Source of the DNA: Amycolatopsis roodepoortensis
GTDB lineage: Bacteria; Actinomycetota; Actinomycetes; Mycobacteriales; Pseudonocardiaceae
Assembly (NCBI RefSeq): GCF_014873915.1
Contig: NZ_JADBEJ010000001.1
Location: forward strand, 744,001 to 808,000
DNA: 64,000 nt
Reading direction: 5' to 3'
Part shown: one piece after another, positions 63,750 through 64,000 of the stretch
Layout of the letters: each line of letters begins with the position of its first letter
Numbering within the stretch: position 1 is the stretch's first letter
Translations under genes and position numbers: made by a program
Notes under the pieces: generated by a model
What the model was told of the DNA's origin: nothing
Seen by the model: the letters and a program-made list of their open reading frames with translations, nothing else
Databases searched by the model: none

Positions 63750-64000
63750 ATGTCGAGACCCGCTGCCAGGTCCCGGATCCGGGTGGGCCGCACCACCGTC
63801 ACCTACCTGCCTGACGGCCACGCCTGGCTCAACCCCGCCGTTTTCCTGCCATCGAGCGTCCCGTCCGGCTGGGCGGCCCACGACGCGTTCCTCGACGAAC
63901 GCGGATGGTTCCCGGTCAGCATCGGCTCCTTCCTGATCCGCACCGGGGACCGGACCGTCCTGGTGGACCTGGGGCTGGGCGCCGCCGACTTCGCCTTGCC
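63750..64000 (+). CDS. MBL-fold hydrolase, N-terminal part (cut by window end)
   Basis: About 83 residues are visible before the window ends. The start MSRPAARSRIRVGRTTVTYL is followed by TYLPDGHAWLNPAVFLPSS and IGSFLIRTGDRTVLVDLGLG, which is the typical N-terminal beta-sandwich of metallo-beta-lactamase-fold hydrolases (the family phrase is LIDTGxRTVLVDTGxG). The metal-binding HxHxDH lies beyond the window. ATG 63750 has an AGGGAGA site. The upstream palindrome may regulate it. Confidence 0.8.
   Translation, partial: MSRPAARSRIRVGRTTVTYLPDGHAWLNPAVFLPSSVPSGWAAHDAFLDERGWFPVSIGSFLIRTGDRTVLVDLGLGAADFAL

Noticed and set aside
1..64000. tRNA, rRNA or tmRNA genes
   Set aside because: No cloverleaf with GGTTCRANNCC-type T-arm or rRNA core sequence was noticed by eye; a tRNAscan run would settle it.

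Overview
This window is high-GC chromosomal DNA (strong G/C third-position bias, GTG and TTG starts, very dense coding, many 4-base ATGA/GTGA stop-start overlaps). The protein repertoire points to a filamentous actinomycete of the Pseudonocardiales, most like Amycolatopsis: an ECF42-type sigma factor with a YCII partner, giant SARP/LAL regulators, an HNH-DUF222 protein, a PopR-like regulator beside clpP, a type I polyester hydrolase, and cobalamin riboswitches. The genus is inferred from overall character, not from a marker gene.

Layout. 1-200: 3' end of glmS. 228-1765: YCII protein plus ECF42-like sigma factor. 1901-8905: a CUT1 sugar-uptake and beta-glucosidase locus (DeoR regulator and two permeases on +; GH1 enzyme and binding lipoprotein on -), split by an HNH-DUF222 gene flanked on both sides by degenerate repeats spaced about 145 nt. 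8926-19091: a run of regulators (SARP-ATPase-LuxR, SARP-ATPase, two small LuxR-type proteins, a large STAND-LuxR). 19170-22923: housekeeping and stress genes (four-EF-hand protein, CsbD behind a stress-sigma promoter, pentapeptide protein, hydrolase, cupin, GlxA-type regulator). 22969-26083: PopR-like regulator, a ClpP pair in which one subunit has lost its serine, and a membrane-anchored kinase-like protein without the DFG aspartate. 26202-30341: PucR regulator and a three-gene DUF1989 / flavin oxidoreductase / PuuE-like hydrolase operon. 30548-33185: MarR regulator, unknown protein, fumarylacetoacetase. 33335-37993: a complete branched-chain-type ABC transporter. 38053-42065: secreted PET-hydrolase-like cutinase, TetR/QsdR regulator, LAL regulator.

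42183-51154 is the most striking region. Two back-to-back cobalamin riboswitches drive divergent genes. On one side is a secreted alpha/alpha-toroid repeat protein. On the other is an operon encoding a larger membrane-anchored toroid protein, two small secreted proteins that resemble the beta domain of transcobalamin/intrinsic factor, and a full ECF transporter (T, fused A1-A2, S). I read this as an extracellular cobalamin or corrinoid capture-and-import system built like animal B12 carriers.

51087-64000: small membrane protein, START-like lipoprotein with a possible frame break and its TetR regulator, small secreted and membrane proteins, a two-gene membrane-sensor / HO-like pair, a divergent glutamyl-tRNA synthetase, a three-gene operon with a binding-protein/VWA fusion, a metallo-hydrolase with a LysR regulator, and the start of another metallo-hydrolase.

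Intergenic DNA carries at least three families of near-perfect palindromes, mostly between convergent genes and probably acting as two-way terminators. No tRNA, rRNA, CRISPR array, insertion sequence or prophage gene was seen.
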